Assembly: GCA_001938485.1 (NCBI GenBank)
Contig: MQRK01171103.1
Span: 7,384 to 71,383 of the forward strand
Reading direction: 5' to 3'
Length of the DNA: 64,000 bases
Source: Girardia tigrina
Lineage: Eukaryota > Platyhelminthes > Tricladida > Dugesiidae
Part shown: positions 10,561-22,840 of the stretch, one piece after another
Position numbering within the stretch: the stretch's first letter is position 1
Layout of the letters: each line of letters begins with the position of its first letter
Program-made: the position numbers and the translations under genes
Notes under the pieces: model-generated
What the model saw: only the letters and a program-made list of their open reading frames with translations
Told to the model about the DNA's origin: nothing
Databases searched by the model: none

Positions 10561-12329
10561 GGCGTTTAAAATTTTACAATTGAAAATTAAAAATTACATA
10601 TAAATATTATTTAATGAAATACGATATATTGATCATAAAATAAATTTAATTATTATTAAACAAAAATAACACCATTTTGACTTTGATTTTTTTTTTGAAA
10701 AATTCTATTTGGAATCAATTTAAATGTTTTGTTCTGATTTTAAAGAAAAATTTTAATCAACAGACAACAATTTATCAATATGCACGATTCTTGAATGTAT
10801 TGGAAATGTTTTTATACATTTATAGCTTAATTAAACATCTGAGCTACATATCGGTGACACATTTCGGGGACATATACTTTATCAATTTATATAAAAAATT
10901 CTCAAAATAAACAGAAAAATAAATATATATGAGATTAAATACATAATATTCATCAGAATATAATCATTATTTAGAATTAATAATAATAATTTCAAATAAG
11001 TGTCCTATTTTTTTTAAATATAAATAAATATTATAAAATAATATTAATCGATGTTTATAAAAATAATTTTTTTTCTAAAATTTTTAAGAGGATTATTCAA
11101 ATCGAATCGGTTGATGATTGAAATAACTTTATTTGTAAAGACGATGATTGCAAGAGGTCCTCAATGTGGGACGTTCTACATCGAATAATGGAAACATATT
11201 CGGACAGAAAAAGAATTAAATTATATATATTAATGTAATTTATAATTCTAATCGTTTTTTTAATAATTTTTACAATTGTATATAATAAATGTTTTACACG
11301 TGTATTTTTCATGGAGTACGCCAATAATAGCTTGTTTAATTTTATCTTAGCCTCGTATGACATTACATTTGGTATTTTTCAAAAAGTATAAGTAAATAAT
11401 TACATAAAAATAGTTAATAAAAACTTGTCAATTGATATTTGATTTCTCAAATCTCTATTGAAAATTCCTCAAACATTATTAAAAAATTTAGCAATGATAA
11501 ATGAATTTCTTCCGAAAAAAACATTTATAAAGTTTAATGCATTACAAAAAGCAATGCTTTGTGGTGGTCAAAGAGATTGCGGATAAAACAAATGCAATGG
11601 AAAAATGCACGAGAGATAGATGTTATCACAGAGAGGAGAGGCACCACAGTCGATCGTTCGTTAGGTCTAGACTAAAGAAAACTATGTTACAGAAATATTT
11701 CAGTTTTAATCAAATGATGCATTATATTTTATTGATCAAATATTTTAACTTTTGTTTCTCAAATAAAGCGGTTTATTGAATAATGAGTCTAAAATATTCG
11801 ATAATAAAGCGTGGAATTATCTTTCTAATCATTTTCACTTTCATGGATAAAAGGTCACAAAGAACCATCAAATCTCGACCCGTTTAAAACTGAATAACTA
11901 CTTAAAAAAACTTTACTAGCGAAAATGCCTCCTTTGATTGACATATATTTTCATGTCCATCAAGGAAAAGTCATTACTTTTGAATTAATGTAACATTTTT
12001 GCTTGAATTCTCAATATACTTCCATACTAAGATTCAGTCACAATTAGAAAAACCATTTTGCCTATTCCAATATTAATAACTCATTTGCTTGCGAAAGATT
12101 GTGTACAAAGACTCCTAAAATGACAAATGCGTTTTTGTAAAACAAAATAAAATAATAAAACTAATTTTGAGGATTTTGAGAAACTCTTCAATTTTTAATT
12201 AAGGCTAACAAAACATTTTAAATTAATATTAAAGTATAAAAGTAAAAAAATATAAATTTATTGTAAAATAAGTAAATACGATAAACTGTTTGAATTCACC
12301 AATCAAATTACAATATTATTAATATTTAA
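10561..12329. other. AT-rich sequence without recognised genes
   Basis: Several short frames (for example at 11,097-11,363 minus and 11,537-11,779 plus) have no recognisable motif. The patch at 11,090-11,210 is more complex than its surroundings and may be a transposon scrap. Confidence 0.5.
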
Positions 12330-12555
12330 CCCTATGACTACCATTGTGACAATATGCCCCAAGCGATTTCAAAATATTCCAGAGAGATAAATTAGTATGC
12401 GAAATCGGTTATTTGCTTCCCAGTTGTATATACAGTATGTACTAGACACACTACCTGAAACATGTCAGTGCTTGTCAGTTGCTAGTTTGCTATTGCACTG
12501 GGACAATCTCCTGTCATTATTTAATATGAGTAAAAAATTATTCGGTATCAAAGGG
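12330..12555. mobile_element. piggyBac-type MITE-like element (226 bp)
   Basis: Flanked by TTAA at 12,326-12,329 and 12,556-12,559. The ends are CCCTATGACTACC on the left and, on the other strand, CCCTTTGATACCG on the right. This is an imperfect inverted repeat beginning CCCT, as in piggyBac elements. The interior is GC-richer than the flanks and has no convincing ORF. Its sequence is unrelated to the 5.9-kb MITE. Confidence 0.6.
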
Positions 12556-12924
12556 TTAAAAAGAAATGGTTTAGATAAAATTTAAAGTAATGGAATTTGA
12601 AAATTAAATGGATTTGAAAACTAATTAAATATAAGATTTTATGAATAGGTAAACAGAAGTTAATAAACTTTTTTTAAGTTAAATACAATAATAAGAAAAA
12701 ATAAATATCATATGAAATATAAATATTTACAAAAGTTTAATAAAATGTTCATTCAAAAGATAAAACATTTCTTAAAAAACAATAACATAAATACAAAATT
12801 AAATATAAAATAATTTGAAGAGTTTATGTTTAGATAAATACAATAAAAAATTTCGAAAATAAGAAATTCATATATAGAAAGAAAGTTAATATTATGATGG
12901 AATAGAATATAATAATAGAATATT

Positions 12925-13375
12925 ATACTGGACGTTGTAAGTTGGTATGCTGCTCAGATTTGTGACTCTCGTCAGATGGGATTGATATGTTATTAATTAA
13001 TTATTTAAATCTAATGAGATTAATTTAAGAAGATGAATGTTTAAATACTAATTAATTAAAAAGTTTTGTAATTATAAATTTTAATAATATATTTAGTAAA
13101 ACGATTTTAACTTATTAAATTTAATATATTTTAAAAACTAATATTTATTTTAAAATTTACTTAATGCATTTTTTAGCAATACTATTTTGAGAAATTAAAA
13201 GTTAATATTATTTTTAACTCATTAATTAAATCAAAGATTTGAATATAAAAACAAAAAACATATTAATCAAGAACGATGCTTCGCGCAAAAATTGCTACTG
13301 AGAATGATTTTGTTTGTGTTGTAAATAAATATTTTCACGGAAATTGTGATGTTGCTGATAGATATAAAGCATGCA
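12925..13375 (+). repeat. Dispersed repeat family, long copy A
   Basis: Aligns over about 440 bp with 18,525-18,965. Both begin near TTGTAAGTT...GCTG, carry CAGATGGGATTGATATG, continue through matching AT-rich sequence, and end around TTTGTGTTGT and TTGTGATGTTG. Identity looks to be about 75-80 percent by eye. No ORF. Confidence 0.7.
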
Positions 13376-14745
13376 AAAATGTTTAATTATGTAGCTGTTA
13401 GTCGAAAAACAAATACATTAATAAGATTGAGTAAATTATACTATAATATTAAAATAATTTAAACAATACTTGCTCAAGTAATAGTAAAACATTAAAACAT
13501 TAATATCCTTTTAGATTTAAAATGTTATTTTCAGTTGCATAATGTTTTGATAAAATTAATTTTTATTTTTTTAAAAATATATATAAAGTGTAGTAAAATT
13601 TGATTGTAAAATGAAATAGCATTGAGGACAATATTGTAGAATTAAAAATCAATTAAACTAATTCAAGCTGCTTGGAAATTAATTAAAACAAATGTGATTG
13701 GTTATATTCAAACAAAAAATAGATTTCGATGAATAAAAAAGGATTGAAATAGGAAAAATTTGAAGAGAGAAATTTAAAAAGATATATTTTTACAAAAAAT
13801 ATAATTTTCTTTATTTTCTTTCAACTTGTAGAGTCTTTCTTTGAAAAATAGAACCATAAAGATTTATTTTAATTAAATTTCTTTACTACAAAAATCGATT
13901 CTTCCATAATTAGAAATTGTATACTTTTATCTTCTTGCAGAATTAGAATATTTTAACAATTAAAAATTAAAATTAAAATCTGCAAAATTGTGGTTGGAAA
14001 ATCTGTAATAAAAAATAGATAATTTTCATAACACTAAAATAAATGACTAAATCATTAAAATGCACAATACAAAAGTACATACAAAAGATACATTACAATG
14101 ACATTTCCAAAGCAAAGTTGCATTCTAATTTTATATCTAAAACATTATTTAAAGTATATATATAGCTCATAAAAATATTATTAAAAAATAAAAAATCAAA
14201 TATAAATATTCTAATAAAAATATAAATAATATAGTAAAAAATATTATTTCTAGATTGACCTAATTTTAAAGAATTTTACAAAGAAACATATTTATATTAT
14301 CCTCCAATATTTAAATTTAATATTTTTTTTCAAAAAACTGTACATTATAGTTACATTGACCTAAAAAGTTCATATATTGTTTATAGTGAAGATTTAATAA
14401 TAATCTTTCATCCTTTGAAATAAACAATATTTTACAGAAGATAATTTTTTTTAAAAATTCAAGAACAACAACAAAAATAAAATAAATCAGTTCAATTATC
14501 AAATATAATTATTTTAATAAAAAGAAAAATAATAAGAAATTATTTCTAAGCTAATTATCAAATTCTATATTATTTCCCAATTGTCAAAATAGTTAATTAA
14601 TTATAAAACGCAAATAATATTAATTAAAATAATAACATGTTCATAAATAGTGATTTTTCCCAAAATAAACTAAAAATATCAATTTCAATTAAACGTGAGA
14701 CATAAAATCCATATATTCTGTCAATGATGATGCCAAAGAACTTAC
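13376..14745. other. AT-rich intron-like sequence
   Basis: Lies 3' of the last ROR exon seen. I looked on the minus strand for the rest of the cysteine-rich domain, the kringle and the kinase motifs and found none. Confidence 0.5.
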
Positions 14746-14952
14746 ATTTTTTCTGAAGCTTCTGAAGCATGAGTTTGTAGGTATAATTGCATCGCTTCTT
14801 TGTCACATCCTCGCAGTCCTCATGACACAAGCGCCTCGGTCTGTTGTCTTCTGAGCACATCAAGAAATTGTCATGGCACGTCAAACGCATAATGTGCTTT
14901 AGACACTCTTGATCTGCCTGTTCTGACAGCACCGACGATATTTCCGCAACCA
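14746..14952 (-). CDS. ROR-like: ROR-like receptor: exon for second part of Frizzled cysteine-rich domain
   Basis: A 207-nt exon that enters in phase 1 (2 bases, 68 codons, 1 base), with acceptor TTCAG and a strong donor GTAAG. It carries the cysteines QEC, LTC, LMC, RLC, EDC and KRC. The core HIMRLTCHDNFLMC and RPRRLCHEDCEDV matches the conserved ROR pattern (C-H-x-x-F-x-x-C, P-R-x-L-C-x-x-E-C). With the two cysteines of the preceding exon, eight of the usual ten are seen. An NYT glycosylation site follows KRC. The domain must finish in the next exon, not found in the window. An open frame running past the donor into the intron is an artefact of read-through. Confidence 0.88.
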
Positions 14953-15783
14953 CTGAACATTCAATTGAAACATTACTCATCATTTATTATGCGTGAAAAA
15001 ATTTAATTATCATGCATATTATGATTTAATTTTTATGATAGACTCTTCCATTCTATCATTTCTTTTCAATCAATAATATGGAATTATTAAATTTAATTAC
15101 AAAATAAATTTTAGATTATTTATCAACAAACTTCTCATTCAAAAAATTGTTTACAGTTTTTATTTTTGGTGGTTTTTCATGTTTTAGAATCGTTAAAATA
15201 TATAAGCGCTTTGTAAATTTTTCAAGCATATTAATTTTGCATTTTCATCAAGATATTAATCTCGGCACTTTCATGATCTCGGGATCCTGTAATCGATTAT
15301 TTTTTAATATAATTAATTAAAAATTTTTTAAGTTAATTAAATTAATTTTTGGTTTTAGTTAAATTTTTAATAATTTTAATATAAATTTTATTTTTTAAAT
15401 TAAAATTTTAATATTTTATTTTAAATTTTAAACACCACACATTAATACTACTAAAGTCATAAAATGTTTCTTTATTTGAGATGTTCTATACTGGAATCAC
15501 TGACAATGTTGGAAATAATGTCGTAAAGGTCAACTAATATAGCGCTTTATCTTAGTTCTGTCAAAAACAGTTCACTAGCAGAAAATGCTCAAAAAGACTT
15601 TGTATAGAATTTCTGGAAGCCTCCCTGTATGACCGACGACGAGAAGAAAATCGAGCACTCTTCTAATTTGACATTCTATCGCCGCTCTCTTTTCTCTTCC
15701 TTCCTTTTAATTTGACCCAATGTCATATTTCTGCTAGGCTTCCTTCAAACGTTGGTTCATGTCGCTTAACTTCTTTTCTTCAG
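14953..15783. other. Intron sequence, AT-rich then mixed
   Basis: Simple AT-rich sequence to about 15,430. A more complex block at 15,480-15,780, next to the hAT fragment, may be its worn 3' flank. No gene seen. Confidence 0.45.
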
Positions 15784-16395
15784 TTAAGACTTCATTTCCA
15801 TTTTCACAATCCCTGACGACATCCAATTTGTTAGCGAGGTGATGAGTAAATACTTCGCGGCATTCATTTCTTTAGCTATATCTACATTTCCATCCCAACT
15901 AAGATATTTATTGCTAAAGATATCGATGTTAACCTTTCTATCATGTGATTCTGATTTAATTTGATGTGGTAATTTATTTAAAGTGAATCTAACAGCCCCG
16001 TTTGCCATCACCAAAGTACATTTTCTCTTTGACATCGTTTTTAATAGCAATTTAACTGGCTTCAAAGCTCTATAAATGATTTCAAGTGTGTGCTTTTGTG
16101 ATTCACTAAATAAGAATTCTGAATTAAAACAAATTAAAGCTTTTTTTAAGGACTCCTTCACGAGAATCAATCATTCAAGTTTAGGGATCAAGGAGTTCCA
16201 TATGGTTTTAATATCCAATAAAAGAGATAGCTCCTTTCCATGTTCCTCCTTGATAAATTGCTGAAGCTTCTCATTTTTAACAGGACTTCTTGGAAATATT
16301 TTCAAAATATTGCGAACTTTTTTTATGAGTTTCGAAAAGTGAGAATTTACTTTACGTTTCTCCGACTTGTGAATGTTACACCCATCGTAACTCAT
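15784..16395 (-). pseudogene. hAT transposase fragment (middle part)
   Basis: Two minus-strand open pieces (16,171-16,395 and 15,784-16,170) in different frames read like the middle of a hAT-type transposase. The first has SHFSKLIKKVRNILKIFPRS, then LLLDIKTIWNSLIPKLE, which corresponds to the D-x-x-T-R-W-N-S stretch of hAT proteins. The second has a long helical region typical of the insertion domain. At least one frameshift separates them. No zinc finger, target duplication or ends are seen. Confidence 0.55.
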
Positions 16396-16550
16396 TCTTC
16401 ATATAAACATTGTTAAGATCGTAGTTGTTTTCGGACGAAACCTCGGATGAAGACATTTTTAAAATTTTTATTCAATAATAAAAATATTACATAATATTTA
16501 ATTAAGTTAATTTCTGAGGAGCACTTTTTTCTTGCACAAACCAATAATAT

Positions 16551-16640
16551 CTGTGAGGAATATTTGGTATGTTGATGTTTTTGTGTAGTGTTTGCATGTT
16601 TATATGTTGTGTGTTGATATTGGATTGTGTCTAGTGAATC
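16551..16640 (+). repeat. Dispersed repeat family, short copy
   Basis: Begins CTGTGAGGAATATTTGGTAT, the same start as the copies at 3.94, 17.84 and 42.99 kb. It then diverges over TG-rich sequence to about 16,640. Confidence 0.5.
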
Positions 16641-16866
16641 CAAATACTCGACTTTTCAGCTACCCGGGAAATCGAATATTTATTTTTTGAACTACCTGGG
16701 TACCCAGGTATTTCGAGATGAAAAAAATTCAAGTTCAAGTACACTATGTTTTGTCAATTTATTTTTTAACATAAGAATAATTAGAACATATAAGTATAAA
16801 ATATATATATTTAATATAGAAACATATACGTTTTCATTTATAATTTATTTTTTATTCAAAAAATAA

Positions 16867-17115
16867 TATTTGAGGAATACAAGCCCGTCTAAAGTATCCA
16901 TCTTCAACTGGTTTCGAATTTTTGTAACAAATGTTGAATCTACCGAAAATACTCTTTCGCTTACTGACGAAGTAGGTTGAATAGTCATCAATGCGTTGTA
17001 CAGATTTTAAACTGAGTCACCTCTTTTGGCATTATTTCCCTCCCAAAGTTTTAGTTCTTTCTCTAATGTGGATTTTCCTCCACTATCTTTCGGAATAGCC
17101 ATAATATGTTCAATT
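16867..17115 (-). pseudogene. hAT transposase C-terminal (dimerisation) fragment
   Basis: The minus strand reads IQPTSSVSERVFSVDSTFV, then a basic stretch and LDGLVFLKYY, the signature of the hAT C-terminal dimerisation region (P-x-S-S-x-x-S-E-R-x-F-S then L-x-x-L-x-F-L). It lies 5' of the hAT middle part in transcription order, the reverse of the normal domain order. The two scraps therefore belong to different copies or were rearranged. Confidence 0.75.
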
Positions 17116-17411
17116 TTTTTTGGAGTTAATCATAATTTGAATTAAAAATAACATCCTCATTTCAGAAGCTGGCTCTGGATATGTGTTGATTATAAATTCT
17201 AATTTAAACATTCTAATTTAAAAATTCTAATATTTCCCTTCTTCTGAAAAACTAAAGTTGTGTCCTTCCTTCCATCAAAGAAGATGTCAAAGAAAGCCGG
17301 TTTTTTCTATAGAAATTAAATAATGGTTTATATCTTAATTTATACTTTCAGTTTTTGTTTTATAAAATGGCACAAAATATAAATTAAAAATTATACTGTT
17401 TCAAATCTTAC

Positions 17412-17563
17412 AGGATGCAATTTTCCTTTCCTTCTCGGCCTGTAGTCGCCCATGGGTGACGAAGACCATATGGCCGCTCAGATACTTGCCGCAGGTGCTG
17501 CTCTGGAATATCTGGCAAAATCCTTTTCCATCAGAATCATCCACAATAACGCGATTCTCATTA
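17412..17563 (-). CDS. ROR-like: ROR-like receptor: exon for first part of Frizzled cysteine-rich domain
   Basis: A 152-nt exon (1 base, 50 codons, 1 base) between acceptor TTTCTAG and donor GTAAG. It encodes DDSDGKGFCQIFQSSTCGKY, which fits the ROR start of the cysteine-rich domain (D-G-F-C-x-x-Y-x-x-x-x-C-x-x-y), followed by LSGHMVFV and a charged helix ending RKIAS. In vertebrate ROR1 the matching part is E-D-G-F-C-Q-P-Y-R-G-x-x-C. It enters in phase 2, fitting the 34-nt exon at 25.1 kb, and leaves in phase 1, fitting the 14.9-kb exon. Its GC content stands out from the intron around it. Confidence 0.88.
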
Positions 17564-17835
17564 CTAGAAATAGGTTTACATTATTTCATTAAAAATGATT
17601 TCAATGTAATAAATTATGCAGTTTTTAATCGAAAATTATCAGACCATTAATAAATCATAATTTTCCTTTAAACTTATTCTTAGAAATTAAGTATCTTATT
17701 ATGATTATGTGTTGAAGAATTTGAATTTTCATTCATACCATAAGAAATTTTTGTGTTTAAGAAAAAAGTAATAATATCACAAATGCAAACTATTTAAATA
17801 AATTTATATTTTCAATTTTCTTAAATATCTGAAGT

Positions 17836-17960
17836 GTGAGGAATGTTTTGAAATGTTTGTAGATATTGTATATGCTGTATATGATTCGGATTGTGTCTCT
17901 CTACCCAGATGGATGATTGGTATTTCTTTAATTCCTACTAATTTAAAATAATTTAATTTA
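17836..17960 (+). repeat. Dispersed repeat family, copy
   Basis: Begins GTGTGAGGAATGTTTTGAAA and contains CTACCCAGATGGATGATTGG. Matches the landmarks of the 3.94-kb copy. Confidence 0.6.
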
Positions 17961-18524
17961 GTTTTAAAGTAAAAAGATTGAAAATAATATTTGAATGTAA
18001 TATTTAATTTTTAATGTAATTTAAAATTTTAATATATTAATTTAATATGTACTTTTATAAAATGTTTAGATTTAATTTAAACCTATTAGATTCTTTATAA
18101 TTAATAATTTTTAATAAAAGCTTTTCATTTATCGAAAAAATTATCCATAAATATTTAATAATAACGTTTATAAAAGTTTATACGAAATGTTAATCATTTA
18201 GGCCATTTTAATATAACATTTGAAACGAAAAAATCTTGAATGAAATTTTATTTAAATGAATATTATGTCGGCTTTGTTCTTCCACAAAATCATTGCCAGT
18301 CAATAACTTATTATATTTCTCCTAAAAATATATTTCAATATTTTTGTCTAGAGCAGATTATTCTATCAAATTAACGAGATTAATATATGAATATCTGATA
18401 TTTTAATTAATGATTTTTAAATAAAATATTAAAATAATAAATAAAATATTCAAAATTATGCTTTATAAGTGGTAAATGTTTTGATCAAACTTTAATACAG
18501 AAAAAGCAATATTAGAAGGAACCC

Positions 18525-18965
18525 TACTGTGAGGGCTAATTTGGAATGTTGTAAGTTTGTTGTTTGTATGCTGTTTAGATTTGTGACTCACCTACTCAGA
18601 TGGGATTGATATGTTTATTTATTGATTATTTGAATCTAATGATATTAATTTTAAGTACTAATTAATTTAAGTTTTATAATTATGAATTTTAATAATATTT
18701 TTAGTAAAAAATTTTAACTTATTAAATTTAATATATTTCAAAAATTAATGTTCACTTAAAAAAATTACGTTATGTCTTTTTATCCAATAAAATTTAAGAA
18801 ATTAAAAATTAATATTAAAATCTTTCCCATTCATTGTTTTTTTTTAGATTTGAATACAGTAACAAAAACTATATCAATCAAAGAAAGATGCTCTCTGAAA
18901 ATTGTTGTGAAGAATCTGTTTGTGTTGTCAATAAATGTTTACATTCAAATTGTGATGTTGTTAAT
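18525..18965 (+). repeat. Dispersed repeat family, long copy B
   Basis: Partner of 12,925-13,375 over about 440 bp. It starts with ACTGTGAGGGCTAATTTGGA, which links the long copies to the TGTGAGGAATATT start of the short ones. Contains CAGATGGGATTGATATG. Confidence 0.7.
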
Positions 18966-20814
18966 ACCTACACACAGCAATAATGACTGTTTCAAATAAC
19001 TGACACCGATAAAGTGATGGAAAAATTTGAAAGAAGTATCAGATCGTTTTGAAGAATATCGTTTTGTTTAGAATATTTATGTATTATTCAAAATTCTCAT
19101 TTTTGTCGTTACTTTTCATATTATTCGCGTAAAATTTATTGATTACACAAATTAAATAAAATTAAGTTCCATTCAAAGAAGATTCATTTTCAAGAACTAA
19201 ATTTTTTGAATGATTTTTTTACTTAAAGAAGAGAATTAAAATCAAATTAATTTTATTAAAATCCAAGTGTGCGTCAGATTTCAGTAGACCCGCTTCCACC
19301 TTTTGCTTATGACTTTTTTGATTAATTCAATTTAAATAATCACAATTCTCTCATTCCTAACAAAAATGATTTTCTTTATAGTTTGATTAGATGTCAAATA
19401 TTGTTCTGTTGAAATATTAAATATATTTGAAGGAATAGATTTTTTTCTAAAAATAATACTAACTAAATTCTGTTTGATAGTATAAATCAATCATTTCCAG
19501 ATTTCCTAATGAGTAGTTTTCAATTTTCAAATTATCCGTATAAATTAATCAATTATTTTTCCATTTAATTATGGAGATTTCTACAGAGACTCGCATCAAC
19601 GAACCCCCTCCCGCCGAATCCTTACACAATGCATCTGATATAATATGTAACGAATTCTGCTCATAATTCTCTGTAAATCTTTATACGACACAGCAGTCAG
19701 AATAAAAGTATTTTTCTAACTAAAAATTTTTAAATTTTTATTGAATTTTATTTTTAGAGTTAAATGATGATAGTGAAAGATATCGCAAATATATGGCATA
19801 ACATGTAAACAATAAGGAAACAAACTTGCGGTACTAATTTTAGAGACTATAATTATTTTTATTTCTATGAGGGGTTAGTTTTAAGTTTCGCCAAAATAGT
19901 TTATTATTTTTTTAATTTGAAAATTTAAAAGAAATAAATTAACAATTACAATGTAAGTAAAAATATGATAATAAATACTTATTTAAAATATGTTTACAGT
20001 AATAACAATTAACATATTTTAATAAAAGTTATAGAATAAGCTAAATAAATTTTAATTAACGGATTAATATTTTCAGAAATATTTTTTTAATAAAATAGTT
20101 ATTGTAAATTTTTGTAAGAAAATGTAAATTATTTAAGGGTAAAATTTTTGTAAAAATATAAGATTAATTAAGATTTAATATTGTAAATTTTTTGTAAAAA
20201 AATGTAAGATTATTTTAGATTTAAATTTTTGTATATTTTCAAAATTTAATCGAAAAAATTAATGAACTAATTTTGGGCGAAATAATTGAATTAACAAGAA
20301 ATTTGTTTAAGTTAGGAATTGTAAATATTAATAAATTTTTGGTGGTGTTAAATTATGGCTTTAGAAGGTGATAATAATGAAAGTGGCATAAACGCTACTT
20401 ACAATTTCAATTAAAGTTTTTTCAATAATAAATTTTAGCATTTTAATCGAGATCTTTAATGTCAAAATCAGTAATAGTTAGATTACATAAATGTGCTATA
20501 AAACCAATCGACCCTTGTAAAATTAAAATTAATCTACTCCTTTTAAGTTGGAAATTTCATCTAGATCTACCCTATCGCGACAGTTGAATGAAACATTGTT
20601 TTTAAATGACAAATATAATAAAAACTATTAACATTTATTGTTAAAATTTATTAATGTATTCAAGCGATTTTTTCTGAATATAAAGAAATTAAAAAAGATA
20701 AATTATTATTAAAAGTTTACAATTAAGTTTTTTTCTATATTTTACAAAGTAGTTTTCAGTAAAATATAATATTCTCAAATTCTGTAACTCAGTTGACAAC
20801 TGAACCTGATAAAA
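18966..20814. other. AT-rich intron sequence
   Basis: No supported gene or element. A short GC-richer word occurs at about 19,590-19,630. Confidence 0.5.
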
Positions 20815-20952
20815 ATGAAATTTGACGGTCTGGAAGGAAATCTAATGAGAAAATTTGATGCAGTTTTGTGGGATTTGACTCTACTTGCAGCCTTACAGGA
20901 ATACATTTGTTCCGTATTCCGGGAGATTACGGAGAGAGAAAACATTATCTGA
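20815..20952 (+). CDS. Small unrecognised ORF (45 codons)
   Basis: An ORF that starts at an ATG with A at -3 and lies in a complex patch unlike its surroundings. It reads MKFDGLEGNLMRKFDAVLWD, then a leucine-rich helix and EYICSVFREI. The composition looks protein-like, but no family is recognised and no splice signals or partner exons are evident. It may equally be a transposon scrap. Confidence 0.2.
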   Translation: MKFDGLEGNLMRKFDAVLWDLTLLAALQEYICSVFREITERENII

Positions 20953-21419
20953 TGGCAACGGCAGACAACTGGGGCATTGTTTCACTCACATTTATCAGTC
21001 TTTGAACTTAAAAAATTTCATTGAATTGTTGCAGAATATTCTTCTTAAAACAATAGACTTATAGAAGCTGATATCAGATAGTAATTTATATTTAACACAT
21101 AATCTACTGTTATATATATATAATTAATAAATAATTATAAAGGATATATAACCATTGAAAAAAATATTTATGATTTTAATTCTGAAACTATTTCTTTTTA
21201 TTATTCTTTGAAAATATTTTTGAAAATGATTTATTAAGCGATTAAAGCTTGCCCATAAGTCCACATCCTTTTTTATACACCAAAGTCAAGCGCAAACTAC
21301 ATACGTATTTAAGATTCTATGTACTACAAATGAAAGAATAATTGTTCATAAATTGTATTGTATATTCTACTAAATTCTGTAAAAATATAAGCAGTGTCAA
21401 AGTGGTTTCAATGAATTCT
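20953..21419. other. Intron spacer
   Basis: AT-rich, with a short TA run near 21,110-21,122. Nothing else seen. Confidence 0.5.
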
Positions 21420-21790
21420 ATAGTTCAAAGCTTCCTCTAAAATGAATAAAAACCGATTTGTGGATTTTAAGCTAATATGGTTTATAAATTTAATTGTCTC
21501 GGGTATTAAATCTCGTACATTGGAGAGATAAATCGTCATCTCTAAACCCGGATTAGTGAGCATTCAAAATCAAGTCGATTGAGTAAGGTTCTTCATCATT
21601 GGTACATTGTAAAAATAAAATTTCGTCCGTTTCAAAGGATGAGTTTTCTGTTTAAAAACGGGCATTGATTTACACTATATATGAATCATTATTGATAAGA
21701 CACTACAACCGGTTAAAGAAACTTTCTAAATGGACAAAGTAAAGCCGTTTGAATTCTTAAAATCGTTAATTAAAATAAATGAAAAAAATG
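21420..21790 (+). pseudogene. Penelope-like element fragment (GIY-YIG endonuclease end)
   Basis: Plus-strand copy of the last part of a Penelope-like element. It matches the minus-strand copy at 22.96-23.36 kb by eye from AGTTCAAAG, through the stretch encoding YKFNC and SYIGE (start of the GIY-YIG nuclease), to the AATGGACAAAGTAAAG word near the coding end. The reading frame is broken in several places. The neighbouring complete-ended copy lies in the opposite orientation about 1 kb away. Confidence 0.75.
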
Positions 21791-22728
21791 TCATTAGACG
21801 GATACCGTGCCTCCACATTAAATTAAAACTCTGAGAAAATCGAAATTTTCTTTGTTAGGAGTCGTTTGTGATAATGTGGGTTACCGAAAATTATAAAACT
21901 TTTAACTTCGAAAATATTTTCCGTTTTATTGAGTAATTCGAGTTCATTAACGAAAGCTTGACAATCTTCTTCCCTGATAACCGGATCGATTTTCTGTCGT
22001 TTGGTCGAGGTCATTTTGTCAATGATAAAGTCAAATAATTGGAGATCGATTGAGCAGTGTTCTGGTTTTTTAAATACGAAGAGATAAGAAAGCGAAAGTC
22101 ATGAAAGTTTAAGAGAATTCAAATTTTTATTATTAATTTTTATTGGAAATGAAAATAAACCCACTGTAAATGAAAAGCAACCCGTAAACTTTTATTTTTC
22201 ATTGTCATTACATTGTTTTTGAAGACTGCACAATCACGCAAACAAATTTGATTAAATTACTTTATTTAAACAAACACAATTTGAATTTTCGATAGTTAAC
22301 AATTCAATGTCTTTAAAAATATTCCATAATTTTCATACATATTCGCGTGTTATATTTGAAAATGTTTGATAATTATCTTTAATTTGCTTTATTTAATTAT
22401 TTTTTATTTAATTATTTTTATTAAATTACTTTTTTTAATTTAATTATTTTAATTAGTTATTTTATTAATTATATAATTTATTTATATACAATCCTTAAAT
22501 TTTGGCAAAATGTTCGGTCAATGAACAATTTACTGCTCCAGTCATTATTATCCAAAAAAATCATAAAAAAATTTATATTAACTGATGAAATCTCGCATTG
22601 GTTAACATTTTATTATCTTACAAATTACATTTTAATTGATAAAAATGGAAAATGAAGTTTCGAAACATGTACAAAAATTAATTTCTTTAAAAAGCTTTAA
22701 CATAACATTTCAAATAAATAAATATATA

Positions 22729-22736
<8 letters not shown>
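21791..22736. other. Spacer with one unrecognised minus-strand frame
   Basis: A 63-codon minus-strand frame at 21,823-22,014 (MTSTKRQKIDPVIREEDCQA at its start) has no recognised motif. The remainder is AT-rich. Confidence 0.35.

Positions 22737-22765
<29 letters not shown>
22737..22765. repeat. TA microsatellite
   Basis: An uninterrupted TA run just outside the left inverted end of the Penelope element. A matching TA run sits at its right end. Confidence 0.9.
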
Positions 22766-22769
<4 letters not shown>

Positions 22770-22791
22770 AATCTTGTGAACGCAAGTTTGG

Positions 22792-22840
22792 TATTTCGAA
22801 AATATAATTTGATTAAAGCTTTTTTATATAATTATTGGAC
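22792..22840. repeat. Left 49-bp inverted end of the Penelope element
   Basis: Exact reverse complement of 23,877-23,925. On the plus strand it starts TATTTCGAAAATATAATTTG. Confidence 0.9.

Noticed and set aside
14624-14983. Reading the Frizzled exon as a 119-residue single-exon protein.
   Set aside because: The ends of that frame run through an acceptor and a consensus GTAAG donor into AT-rich intron. The exon is 14,746-14,952.
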